Source: UBA11090 sp035560555
GTDB taxonomy: Bacteria; Spirochaetota; Spirochaetia; Treponematales; Rectinemataceae
Direction of reading: 5' to 3'
DNA length: 64,000 bases
Assembly: GCA_035560555.1 (NCBI GenBank)
Contig: DATMZF010000069.1
Span: forward strand, 1 to 64,000
Below the pieces are notes generated by a model. That model was not told where the DNA came from. It saw nothing but the letters and a program-made list of their open reading frames with translations, and did not search any database. Shown piece by piece: positions 16,054-24,570 of this stretch. Numbering within the stretch: position 1 is the first letter of the stretch; every line of letters starts with the position of its first letter. A program made the position numbers and the translations under genes.

Positions 16054-18164
16054 ATCGTATCCTCCGAACAGAGCGAAAGATTATGGTCATAGCCCGCCGA
16101 GAATCCCACGACGGGACCGGCGCCGAGTCCCCGCACCTGGACGGGGAGGCTGCTGTTCACCGAACCGCCAGTGCCCAGCTGGCCGGCTCCTCCCTCGCCC
16201 CAGGCCCAAAGCGAGCCATCCGAGGCGAGGGCCAGGCTATGGGCGCCCTTCGCGTCGATGGCGCAGATGCTTTTCCCAGCGGGATTTGTCGCCATGACAG
16301 GCGCGCTGGATCCTGTTGTCGTACCGTTTCCCAGCTGGCCTAGGTTATTGGCTCCCCAAGCCCACAACGCGCCGTCCCCCGAGAGAGCCAGCGAATGATA
16401 TTCGCCCGCGCTGAGGGCCGTCACATTCCTGTCGCGCATCGATACGATGTTTTTGGGGGAATTTCTGTTTATCGTGCTGCCGTCGCCGAGCTGGCCTGAA
16501 CCGTTATTTCCCCATGCCAGAAGGCTTCCATCGGTGAGTAGGGCCAACGAATGTCCATGTCCGGCGGCGATCGACTGCACGTTGCGTCCCGCGGCGATGC
16601 CCTGCACTTTTACCGGTTTATATTTATCGACGGAGGTTCCGTCCCCAAGCTGGCCAAAGGCGTTCGAGCCCCAGGCCCACAGCGAGCCATCCGAACAGAG
16701 CGCGAGCGCGTGATCGGCTCCGCAGGCAATCGCCGTCACCGTCTTCCCGTCCAGATTCTGTACCTGCGTCGGATAGGGCTGATCGGAGTACTCCGCCCCT
16801 ATTCCCAGCTGGCCGCAGCCATTCCCTCCCCAAGCCCAGAGCGTTCCGTCGTCCATGAGAGCCATGGAATGAAAATTGCCCGCCGTGATCGATACGATCG
16901 TCTTCTCCGGGAGTCGCTCGACGAGGACTGGCGTATGTCTCTCGTCGACCGTGCCGTCGCCCAGCTGGGCGCAGAAATTGTCCCCCCAGGCGAGAAGGGT
17001 GCCCGAAGTCGTCAGCATCATGCTGTGGCCATAGCCCGCGGCGACGGCGGCGATCGAATGCCCGGCCGTGCCCGCCACATAGACAGGTAAATACTTCGTT
17101 TCCCTCGCCGTACCGTCGCCGATTTGGCCATAGGCATTGTAGCCCCACGCTTGAGGCATGTTTTGGAGCGCGGCTGTGGCTGTCTGCTCGAATCGGTAGG
17201 TGACGCTTCCTTCGGCTTCTCCAGCGGCGGCCGTCACCGAAAGCCAGTGATAGCCTTCCGAAAGATCGGGTCCGATGGTGACGGCCGCCTCAGTGGCGAG
17301 GGCCGTGTAATTTCCGTCAAGGTACCACTTCCATGAACTAGGTTCGGGGGAGCCGTTGCCCTGGACCGACATGCTCTGCCCCAAAGCCAGCCGGGGAACT
17401 AGCCCTCGCATCGTCACCGCTACCGGCGGATCGGGCAAACCGATAACGTTCGCGTCCAGATTTCCGTTCTGTATCGCGTTCAAATCGCCCGCGACGAGGG
17501 CCCAGACTCCGTTTGTCGTTTGCCCGGCTAGGATATGGACGCTCTGAACCGTGGACCAGACCAGCTTACCGCTGCCGAACCTGTCCCAAAACTGTATGCC
17601 GAGCGTGTAATAGCCCGCGGGAATCGCGGCGTCGGCCCACGCGGCTGTCCCGCTTCCTTCGGTGGGCGCGTATTCGCGCAGGAAATTTCCATCGTTCTTT
17701 ATCCATGCCGTGATTTCAGGGGTAGTCACCGAGGCCGTCGGCCATGTCATCGAGATGGAGAGCCTGCCATCGCCTTGGAGGGGGCCGCAGAGAAGGGTGA
17801 GGTAGGCAACATCGTTCTCCGGCACAAGGATTGTCTCGCTGTCCCCAACGATGGCGATTCCATCGGCGTTTTTCCCTTCGGCGGTGATGGTCCATTCGCC
17901 CGCGATCATTTCGGTGAAAGCGCGCGTATCCGTCTTGATTTCCGAAGCCTGAATCTCCGCTCCGCCGGGGCCTCTCCCCGCTATGTCCCAGTTCGAGATG
18001 GTCAATTCGATGCCCGGCGTCAGGCTCCTTTGCCCCTTCTCCTCTTCGAACCGGATGACGAGCGTGCCGGCTTTATCCATCGCCAGCCGACAAGATGAAA
18101 TGATTAGGATCAGAAGGAGAATCGCCATTTTCGGAAGTTTGGAAATGTTGAATTTTCTTTCCAT
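16050..18164 (-). CDS. RCC1-repeat beta-propeller lipoprotein (seven canonical blades)
   Basis: This 704-residue paralogue of the next gene has lipobox ISSC with Cys25. The N-terminal sandwich region has EWTITAEGKNADGIAIV, matching its partner, then an Ig-like segment (SWKWYLDGNYTALA). Seven regular RCC1 units follow: AWGYNAYGQIGDG, AWGDNFCAQLGDG, AWGGNGCGQLGIG, AWGSNAFGQLGDG, AWGNNGSGQLGDG, AWGANNLGQLGNG and AWGEGGAGQLGTG, each with an HSLAL-type strand. Seven units close one propeller. A GGGGAG site precedes the ATG. Bacterial RCC1 lipoproteins are poorly characterised; surface adhesion or ligand binding is a guess. Confidence 0.87.
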   Translation of the reverse strand: MERKFNISKLPKMAILLLILIISSCRLAMDKAGTLVIRFEEEKGQRSLTPGIELTISNWDIAGRGPGGAEIQASEIKTDTRAFTEMIAGEWTITAEGKNADGIAIVGDSETILVPENDVAYLTLLCGPLQGDGRLSISMTWPTASVTTPEITAWIKNDGNFLREYAPTEGSGTAAWADAAIPAGYYTLGIQFWDRFGSGKLVWSTVQSVHILAGQTTNGVWALVAGDLNAIQNGNLDANVIGLPDPPVAVTMRGLVPRLALGQSMSVQGNGSPEPSSWKWYLDGNYTALATEAAVTIGPDLSEGYHWLSVTAAAGEAEGSVTYRFEQTATAALQNMPQAWGYNAYGQIGDGTARETKYLPVYVAGTAGHSIAAVAAGYGHSMMLTTSGTLLAWGDNFCAQLGDGTVDERHTPVLVERLPEKTIVSITAGNFHSMALMDDGTLWAWGGNGCGQLGIGAEYSDQPYPTQVQNLDGKTVTAIACGADHALALCSDGSLWAWGSNAFGQLGDGTSVDKYKPVKVQGIAAGRNVQSIAAGHGHSLALLTDGSLLAWGNNGSGQLGDGSTINRNSPKNIVSMRDRNVTALSAGEYHSLALSGDGALWAWGANNLGQLGNGTTTGSSAPVMATNPAGKSICAIDAKGAHSLALASDGSLWAWGEGGAGQLGTGGSVNSSLPVQVRGLGAGPVVGFSAGYDHNLSLCSEDTI

Positions 18165-18176
18165 CGCGGCTCCCCG

Positions 18177-18325
18177 TTTTTAGAATCTTTCTAAAAATAT
18201 GGAGAAGGCGAGACTGGGATGGATGAAGCCGCTCAGTGGATGTTGGTTCGCCCGTCTGTTCCATTCTCCACAGCGTGTTGTTGAATTATTGAAATAAGTA
18301 TTATCTAAAATTGAAAATATTACAA
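18177..18325 (-). promoter_or_regulatory. Promoter region and palindrome upstream of the RCC1 operon
   Basis: On the minus strand TTGTAA (18325-18320) and TAATAC (18303-18298) have a 16-bp spacer in an AT-rich stretch, leaving a leader of about 125 nt. Near the gene, perfect 9-bp arms TTTTTAGAA (18177-18185) and TTCTAAAAA (18189-18197) form a palindrome with a 3-bp centre. It could be an operator or a 5'-UTR hairpin just before the ribosome-binding site. Confidence 0.45.
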
Positions 18326-18406
18326 ATAGTTAACGACATCGAAAGCTTTTATTTATTTGCGTTCTCACTATACATTCGTTTCCTAAAATGATTTGCGGCG
18401 GATGAG

Positions 18407-18435
18407 TTGACGGAGTTTTTCGCTGAATGTATAAG
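18407..18435 (+). promoter_or_regulatory. Probable sigma-70 promoter of ilvE
   Basis: TTGACG (18407-18412) and TATAAG (18430-18435) are separated by 17 bp. The leader is about 83 nt and contains a GC-rich self-complementary stretch around 18465-18485. The rest of the gap from 18198 is AT-rich and shows no gene. Confidence 0.6.
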
Positions 18436-18524
18436 TATTCAATTACCCCGCAAACGAAGGAAGACGCGCGCCGCCCGCGCGCGGGACTTCTGCGAAATAT
18501 CGGACGGAAAAGGGAGAGTATCCA

Positions 18525-19547
18525 ATGACCAAAGCGGCGCTCGACTGGGGAAAATTGTCGTTCAGCTATATGAAGACCGACTATCGCTACATCTCGCGCT
18601 GGAAAGACGGCGCGTGGGATGAAGGCAAGCTCGTGACGGAGAATACCCTCACCATCGCTGAAGGTTCCACTTCCCTCCACTACGGACAGCAGGCCTTCGA
18701 AGGCCTCAAGGCCTATACCCGAAAGGATGGAAGGACGCAGCTCTTCCGCCCGGACCGCAACGCGGCGCGCATGCAGTCGACAGCCGACCGCCTCCTGATG
18801 CCCCGGGTTTCCACCGAAAAATTCATCGACGCCTGCGACCAGGTGGTCAAGGCGAACTGGAAATACGTGCCTCCCAACGGCAGCGGCGCGACGCTCTATC
18901 TGCGTCCCTTCCTTATCGGCGTGGGCGACAACATCGGCGTGCGCGCCGCTCCCGAGTATATTTTCGGCGTCTTCTGCATGCCCGTAGGTCCCTATTTCAA
19001 GGGCGGCATGAATCCCGTCAACTTCATGGTCTCCACCTGGGACCGCGCGGCGCCCAGGGGCACAGGCGCGGCCAAGGTAGGCGGCAACTACGCCGGCAGC
19101 CTCATGCCCCATGAGGAAGCGGCCAAGCTCGGTTATGCCGACTGCATTTATCTCGACCCGGCCACCCACACCAAGATAGAGGAAGTGGGCGCCGCGAACT
19201 TTTTCGGCATCACCAAGGCGGGCGCCTTCGTCACGCCGCTTTCGCCCTCGATCCTGCCCAGCATCACCAAGTACTCCCTCCTCCATGTGGCCGACAAATA
19301 CTTCGGCATGAAGACGGAAGAGCGCGATGTCTACATCGACAACCTAGACGAATTCGCGGAAGCCGGCGCCTGTGGCACGGCGGCCGTCATCACGCCGATC
19401 GGCGGCATCTTCCACAATGGCAAGCTCCATGTCTTCCATTCTGAAAAGGAAGTGGGACCTGTGACGAAGAAGCTCTACGACACGCTCGTCGGGATCCAGT
19501 ACGGCGACGTAGAAGCCCCCGAGGGCTGGATCCATATCGTCGACTGA
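18525..19547 (+). CDS. ilvE: Branched-chain amino-acid aminotransferase
   Basis: This PLP enzyme transfers the amino group between glutamate and the keto acids of Leu, Ile and Val. At 340 residues with FGQQAFEGLKAY-like, AKVGGNYAGSL and EEVGAANFFGI segments it is the longer type II (eukaryotic-like) BCAT. The PLP lysine is probably Lys184 in AKVGGNY. GTAAVITPIG near the C-terminus binds phosphate. The ATG at 18525 follows a GGGAGAG site. No other Ilv or Leu genes are nearby. A hydrolase gene begins about 50 bp downstream on the same strand. Confidence 0.95.
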   Translation: MTKAALDWGKLSFSYMKTDYRYISRWKDGAWDEGKLVTENTLTIAEGSTSLHYGQQAFEGLKAYTRKDGRTQLFRPDRNAARMQSTADRLLMPRVSTEKFIDACDQVVKANWKYVPPNGSGATLYLRPFLIGVGDNIGVRAAPEYIFGVFCMPVGPYFKGGMNPVNFMVSTWDRAAPRGTGAAKVGGNYAGSLMPHEEAAKLGYADCIYLDPATHTKIEEVGAANFFGITKAGAFVTPLSPSILPSITKYSLLHVADKYFGMKTEERDVYIDNLDEFAEAGACGTAAVITPIGGIFHNGKLHVFHSEKEVGPVTKKLYDTLVGIQYGDVEAPEGWIHIVD

Positions 19548-19596
19548 CGGCGTCGAGCTTCGCTTTGCCGAACTCGCCGCGCGCGTAAAAGCGGGC

Positions 19597-20919
19597 ATGA
19601 GGCGTCTGGGCGTGCCCGGCGCCTCGCTCGGCGTCTGGAGCGAGGGCGTCGAGATGACGGCGAACTTCGGCCGCACCAGCGTCGAGAATCCTCTCCCCGT
19701 CACGCCGGATACCTATTTCCAGATCGGATCCATAACGAAGACAATGACAACGGCTGCCCTTCTGCGCCTTGCCGAGCTCGGCAAAGTGGATATGGACGCC
19801 CCGGTAGCATCCTTTCTGCCCGGTTTTTCGATGGCGGACCCCGACGTGACGGCCAGGCTCACGCCGCGTCATCTCGTCACCCACACTGGCGGTTGGGTGG
19901 GCGACTATTTCGGCGATTTCGGGAATGGCGACGACGCGCTGGCGAAGATGGTTGTTTCCATCGGAAAATTGCCCCAGGTGACGCCGCTCGGCGCTTTCTG
20001 GTCCTACAACAACGCGGGATTCAATATCGTGGGGCGCCTCATCGAGGTCCTATCAGGAAAGCCATACGAAAAAGCCCTCGCCGAACTTATTCTAGAGCCG
20101 GCGGGACTCTTCCGCACCAGATTCTATCCGGACGATGTCCTGATAACCTATCGCTTCGTCTCAGGCCATGAAAAAGCGGCCGGCAGAACCGTCGTGTCGC
20201 GGCCCTGGGCTATCGGCAGGGCGGGCAACTGCGTGGGCGGAGGCGTCTGCGCCGTCGGCGACCTCCTGCGCTGGGCCCGCGTCATGATGGCGGGCGGCGA
20301 GAGCCCCGAAGGGAAAAGGGTCCTGAATCGCCAAACGGTCGCCGAAATGCTCGAACCGCGGATTTCGGCCAGCTACGGAAGAAAAATGGCGCTCACCTGG
20401 AACGTGCGCGACCTCGGCGGCATCAGATTCTGCGGACATGGCGGAGCCACGAAAGGCCAGCAGGCCGCCCTCCACTTCGCCCCGGAACGGAATTTCGCGG
20501 TGGCCCTCCTCACCAATGCCCAGTTGGGCGGCGTGCTCACCGACAATGTCCTGAGCTGGGCGGCTAAGCTTTGGTTCGGCGTGGAAAGTTCCTCGCCCGT
20601 TCCAATCGTCCGGCCGAAAGCTTTGGCTCTGGAAGAGTATGTCGGCCGTTACGAGCTGCCCATATCCGCTTTCGACCTTCTGGCGAGGAAGGGCGGCTTC
20701 ACGATCCTGGATGTCCCCAGGGGAGGCTTTCCCAAACCCGACAGCCCTCCTGGCGATCCGGAGCCTCCAATGAGAGCGGTTCTCTGCCCGGGCGACCGAT
20801 TCCTCGTCCTCGACGAGCCCAAGAAGGGATCGGTGGGCGAGTTCCTGCGCGACACAACGGGCCGAGTCGCCTGGTGCCGCTTCGGGGGCAGAGTGCATGC
20901 GAAGGAAAGTACAACATGA
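19597..20919 (+). CDS. Beta-lactamase-fold serine hydrolase (class C / esterase family)
   Basis: This 440-residue protein has the serine-hydrolase triad motifs of the class C beta-lactamase, esterase and DD-peptidase superfamily: S45-I-T-K48, YNN in WSYNNAGFN, and HGG in CGHGGATKG. No signal peptide is seen, so a cytoplasmic esterase or peptidase is more likely than antibiotic resistance. The frame stays open and protein-like for about 17 codons before the ATG (FAELAARVKAG matches the usual N-terminal helix) but has no ATG, GTG or TTG there. The true start may therefore be non-canonical. Its stop overlaps the next gene as ATGA. Confidence 0.82.
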   Translation: MRRLGVPGASLGVWSEGVEMTANFGRTSVENPLPVTPDTYFQIGSITKTMTTAALLRLAELGKVDMDAPVASFLPGFSMADPDVTARLTPRHLVTHTGGWVGDYFGDFGNGDDALAKMVVSIGKLPQVTPLGAFWSYNNAGFNIVGRLIEVLSGKPYEKALAELILEPAGLFRTRFYPDDVLITYRFVSGHEKAAGRTVVSRPWAIGRAGNCVGGGVCAVGDLLRWARVMMAGGESPEGKRVLNRQTVAEMLEPRISASYGRKMALTWNVRDLGGIRFCGHGGATKGQQAALHFAPERNFAVALLTNAQLGGVLTDNVLSWAAKLWFGVESSSPVPIVRPKALALEEYVGRYELPISAFDLLARKGGFTILDVPRGGFPKPDSPPGDPEPPMRAVLCPGDRFLVLDEPKKGSVGEFLRDTTGRVAWCRFGGRVHAKESTT

Positions 20920-21665
20920 GAATACTGCAGATAGAGCATTGGCCGGCCCGTTTTCCCTATGACAACGCCCCATTCTTCGCGCGCCGAAAGGACCGCGTCG
21001 AAGACCTGCGCATTTATGCGGGCCAACCCTGTCCGGAACCTTCAGCCTACGACGCCGTCATCGTTTATGGGGGCTACATGAGCGCCTATGACGACACCCG
21101 CAATCCCTGGATCGCTGATGAACTGCGCTACATGGAAAAATGCGTGAATGCCGGCGTGCCGCTGCTGGGAATCTGTCTGGGCTCCCAGCTCCTCGCCAGG
21201 CTCCTCGGGGCGAGGGTGTACCGGAGCGCTTCGCCCGAATTCGGCTTTCAGCGAATCTACCCGACGCCGGAGGGCGCGTCGCATCCTGCGATCGCGGCGA
21301 TGTGCGCCGGAGATCCGACGAAGGCCGCCTCCAGCGATTTTCTCGCCCTCGAATGGCACAACGACGCATGGGATCTTCCGGCCGGCGCGACCCGTTTGGC
21401 CGAGAGCGCCTATTGGCCCAATGAAGCCTTCTCCTGCGGCGACAAGGTCCTGGCCATCCAGTTTCACCTGGAATTCACCCGTGAACATATGATGTGGGCC
21501 ATCGGGAAGGAACGCGACTCCCTCCCGCAAGGTCCGGGCTGCGAGGATCCCGATGCTTGTTTGGCTGATCCCGTCCGCTTCGCCGAACTAGCGAGGAATA
21601 TGGAAACGCTGCTGGACAAATTCCTTGCCATGGGAAGAGCCTCGACAAATACTTATGGCAAGTAG
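20916..21665 (+). CDS. Class I glutamine amidotransferase-like protein
   Basis: This is a 249-residue stand-alone GATase1 domain, related to the GuaA glutaminase part and to GMP-synthase-like amidotransferases. Catalytic Cys87 lies in LGICLGSQLLA, and the His184/Glu186 dyad in IQFHLEF. YGGYMSAYDD is typical of the N-terminal part. The family includes gamma-glutamyl hydrolases and amide-transfer subunits; no partner synthetase is adjacent. The ATG overlaps the hydrolase stop by 4 bp (ATGA), with GAAGG upstream, so it is translationally coupled to it. The two may act on one small amide or peptide substrate (inference). Confidence 0.85.
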   Translation: MRILQIEHWPARFPYDNAPFFARRKDRVEDLRIYAGQPCPEPSAYDAVIVYGGYMSAYDDTRNPWIADELRYMEKCVNAGVPLLGICLGSQLLARLLGARVYRSASPEFGFQRIYPTPEGASHPAIAAMCAGDPTKAASSDFLALEWHNDAWDLPAGATRLAESAYWPNEAFSCGDKVLAIQFHLEFTREHMMWAIGKERDSLPQGPGCEDPDACLADPVRFAELARNMETLLDKFLAMGRASTNTYGK

Positions 21666-21686
21666 GAAATGAGGAAGGTGACGATC

Positions 21687-23351
21687 ATGAAAAGTAGATC
21701 CGTTCTTTTCCTGTTCATGGCGCTATGTTTGTTTACCGGCTGCGACCTAATCCTGGGTCCGACCCACACGATAACCTATAACGCGAACGGAGCCACGGAT
21801 GGCTCCCCGCCAAGGGATTCCAGCGGCTATCGCAAAGGCGACGAAGTCACCGTCATGGACGAAGGAACCCTTGTCAAGGACGATTATTCCTTTGACGGCT
21901 GGTGCGCCTCGGCCAGCGGAACGGGAGCGGTGTACGAACCGGGCGATAGGTTCGAAATAGGGTCAGGCGACGTGATCTTGTACGCGAAATGGACCTTGAC
22001 CCCCTATGCCGCCCTGGGTGGCGGAACGAGCGTGTCGGTGGCCAAATACAACGGCAGGTATGTCTACTCCCTCACCACGGCGCTTCCTTCGTCGAAGCCC
22101 GAGTCCAACGCCGCGCCGACGACAAAGTATTACTACACATTATCATCGACCGCCTCCGCCTCCGCCGATATGACGCCGACGGCGAAGAGCCGAACCACGG
22201 AGGCCCGCCGCGAAATCGCCCTATCGGCCCAGGAACGCAAGGATATCAAAAACCGGGCGCTGGAGAACGAACTGCTCGCGAGCCACGCGAGGCAAGTCGA
22301 CAGGACGACGGCCGATAGGGCCAGGGCGGCGCCCGCGACGATAGCGGTGGGAACGGCATGGAACCTCGTGAATGTCTACGACGCAGGCGACAATCTCCAT
22401 CAAATCAACACCACGTGCCGCTATGTCTCGGATCACGCGTATTTCTTCATAGACAACAGCGACATCGCCGCAATGGAGACTTATCTCCAGGCCTACGGCG
22501 AGGCCTTCGACGATATCTACCACGTCGACCGCGAGAAGTTCGGCGAAGAGAACGATACCGACAACAATGGAAAGATCATCATCGTGTTCTCAGGGGTCAT
22601 CACCGACGGCGTTCTCGGCTATTTCTATTCAAGCGACAAATTCTCCAAAGCGCAGCGCGGCGATTCGAACGAGGGCGACATTTTCTACCTCACGACCGAC
22701 GCCATCGCCCAAGGGGGCGTGACCGGGAAAGTCCTCGGTACCTTGGCCCACGAGTTCCAACACATGATCTATTTCGACGAGCATTACAATCGCGGCGTCG
22801 GCGGGACCTACGCCTGGCTGAACGAAGCGCTTTCGCAGGCCGCCTCCTACTACAACGGCTATCTGGCCAATCAACTGAGCTGGATAAATTCCTTCCTCCT
22901 CAACTATGGCGTGGGGCTGTCGCTCACCCACTGGACCGGCCAAAACTACGGTTTCGGCGCGATCTTTATGCGGTATCTGATAGATATGTTCGACGACAGC
23001 GTGATCAAGAATATGTGCTCGACCGATCTGGTGGGAATCAGCGCCGTGGAGGCGGCGACGGGAGTGGGCTTCAACACGCTCTTCTACGCTTTTAGCCGCG
23101 CGATCGTTATGTCCGGCACGGGGGATTCGGACAATCCTATCTACCGCTTCACGAGCCTCGATCTCGACGAAGTCCAGCCGACGGGGCGGGGTGGGCTTTT
23201 ACCCTACAGCGTCGATCTCCATCCCGGCGATACCGAGAATTACTGGGTCTACCCCTACGGCCTCGACTTTTCCAGGTGGGTTGGGGATTTTGGCGCAATA
23301 GCGCTTTCGGGCACCGGGATCGAAGGCAACGTCTTCGGTCTGAGCAAATAG
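21687..23351 (+). CDS. M30-like metalloprotease lipoprotein with InlB-type repeat
   Basis: This is a lipoprotein (LFTGC, Cys19 from the chosen start). Residues about 26-100 form a Listeria-Bacteroides/InlB B-type repeat (TYNANGA, YSFDGWCAS, VILYAKW). The rest resembles peptidase family M30 (hyicolysin): H355-E-F-Q-H359 binds zinc, and the downstream WLNEALSQ places Glu380 as a likely third ligand. The ATG at 21687 has a GAGGAAGG site 7-15 bases upstream; an ATG at 21669 is in frame but less likely. It should be an extracytoplasmic protease on the cell surface. A small lipoprotein gene follows 9 bp later. Confidence 0.8.
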   Translation: MKSRSVLFLFMALCLFTGCDLILGPTHTITYNANGATDGSPPRDSSGYRKGDEVTVMDEGTLVKDDYSFDGWCASASGTGAVYEPGDRFEIGSGDVILYAKWTLTPYAALGGGTSVSVAKYNGRYVYSLTTALPSSKPESNAAPTTKYYYTLSSTASASADMTPTAKSRTTEARREIALSAQERKDIKNRALENELLASHARQVDRTTADRARAAPATIAVGTAWNLVNVYDAGDNLHQINTTCRYVSDHAYFFIDNSDIAAMETYLQAYGEAFDDIYHVDREKFGEENDTDNNGKIIIVFSGVITDGVLGYFYSSDKFSKAQRGDSNEGDIFYLTTDAIAQGGVTGKVLGTLAHEFQHMIYFDEHYNRGVGGTYAWLNEALSQAASYYNGYLANQLSWINSFLLNYGVGLSLTHWTGQNYGFGAIFMRYLIDMFDDSVIKNMCSTDLVGISAVEAATGVGFNTLFYAFSRAIVMSGTGDSDNPIYRFTSLDLDEVQPTGRGGLLPYSVDLHPGDTENYWVYPYGLDFSRWVGDFGAIALSGTGIEGNVFGLSK

Positions 23352-23360
23352 GAGCGAAAG

Positions 23361-23822
23361 ATGGGCATGAAAACCGCCATGGCGCTTCTTTCCTTCATCG
23401 TTTTAACGGGCTGCAGGACCGCCGAGGGCGGGGGAGCCTGGCTGGCCGGCGCGGTCGACCTTTCCCCCGAAGCGCGGAGGCCCATCGTCTGGGAAACGGC
23501 ATTCACGCGGGGCGGATTGGCCATCGCGCCGGGAAACCTGCGGGCCGATTTCGGACGCTTCGATTTTTTCTGGAGCGTCTCGGCCAATGACGGCGCGAAA
23601 CTTATGACCAGCGAACCCAGAGGTTCGTCCGAACTGGGGCTCCGCGATGTCGAGCTGTATCCTTATTTTGCCGACAATGGTTCGGCCGTCATCTTTCGGC
23701 AGTGGGCGCCGCTGCTCAACAGCGGTAAACCCTATGCCCTGAGGGTCATCGCTGTGGTTTCGGCCGAGGAGCTTTCCGCCGGGCTGGCGCGGGCCGAGGC
23801 GCTGTTGGACGGCGCGAAGTAG
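23361..23822 (+). CDS. Small lipoprotein of unknown function
   Basis: This 153-residue protein has a signal peptide ending LTGC (Cys18). The mature part is short and strand-rich (DFFWSVSANDGAKLMTSE, LRDVELYPYFADNGSAVIFRQW) with an Ala-rich C-terminal helix. I do not recognise the family. It starts 9 bp after the metalloprotease lipoprotein with a GGAG site, so the two are surely cotranscribed. A chaperone or inhibitor of that protease is possible but unsupported beyond position. Confidence 0.75.
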   Translation: MGMKTAMALLSFIVLTGCRTAEGGGAWLAGAVDLSPEARRPIVWETAFTRGGLAIAPGNLRADFGRFDFFWSVSANDGAKLMTSEPRGSSELGLRDVELYPYFADNGSAVIFRQWAPLLNSGKPYALRVIAVVSAEELSAGLARAEALLDGAK

Positions 23823-23874
23823 CCATGATGGCGTAAAAACCGGCGCGAACACGCGCCTTTTGGGCCGGGGCTTT

Positions 23875-24570
23875 TCAGGCCTTCGCTTTCCCGGTTTTGC
23901 ACCAAGAGGCTATCGGGCAGGCTTCGCATCGGGAAAGACCCGCCGGGCAGAATTCCCGCCCCAGGCGGATAAGATTGACATGGAAGGACGCGACATCGAT
24001 ATCTTTCGGCACGAGGGCGTCGAGGTAATCGGCCCCGCCGCGGGAAGGCGCCTCGCCGGGGAAATCGTGCCAGCCCAACCGCCTCGTGACTCGCCAAATG
24101 TGGGCGTCCACCGCGAACCGCGATTTGCCCAACCCGAAACACATGACGCAGCGCGCTACCTTGAGTCCTACGCCCGGGAGTCCGAGGAGAAAGACTTCGA
24201 TGTCTTCGTCGCTCCACGCGCGCAGCGCTTCCAGGGAAACAGCCCCGAAGCGGGTTTGAATGGAGGAGAGCGCGGCTATGAGACTCCGCGCCCGCACGCG
24301 GAAAAGTCCCGCGGGGCGTAATGGAGCGTAGAGGGACTCCTCACGCGCCGCCACGATGCCATCCCAGCTCGGAAACGCGGCGCGCAGAGCCCGAAACGCG
24401 GACTCGCAGTTCTCCACCGTCGTCCGCGTCGAAAGAAGAAACCAGATGAGCTGATCGATGACCGGCCCGGCGCTCTCATCGGGATAGGCGCCGTACAGCG
24501 CCGCGAGCGCGGCGGCTATTTCCCGGATGCGATGGGCTTCATCGCCGGACATGTGGGACGCCTTCAGCAC
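23875..24570 (-). CDS. Endonuclease III-like HhH-GPD DNA glycosylase
   Basis: This base-excision-repair glycosylase is about 225-231 residues long. The helix-hairpin-helix LPGVGLKVARCV carries the Lys used by bifunctional glycosylases, and the catalytic Asp is in FAVDAHIWRV. A [4Fe-4S] ligand set C-x6-C-x2-C-x5-C closes the C-terminus (CPAGLSRCEACPIASWC). The substrate helix IDQLIWFLLSTRTT differs from the LLSAQATD of classical Nth, so the substrate may differ. The start overlaps the end of ackA by 7 bp; an internal ATG at 24552 is an alternative. Confidence 0.87.
   Translation of the reverse strand: MLKASHMSGDEAHRIREIAAALAALYGAYPDESAGPVIDQLIWFLLSTRTTVENCESAFRALRAAFPSWDGIVAAREESLYAPLRPAGLFRVRARSLIAALSSIQTRFGAVSLEALRAWSDEDIEVFLLGLPGVGLKVARCVMCFGLGKSRFAVDAHIWRVTRRLGWHDFPGEAPSRGGADYLDALVPKDIDVASFHVNLIRLGREFCPAGLSRCEACPIASWCKTGKAKA

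Noticed and set aside
18330..19286. 318-codon minus-strand frame over ilvE
   Set aside because: It is the shadow of a clearly conserved aminotransferase and has no ribosome-binding site or family features.
19597..20919. Considered antibiotic-resistance beta-lactamase
   Set aside because: SxxK, YxN and HGG motifs are shared by many esterases and peptidases; there is no signal peptide and the neighbours are metabolic.
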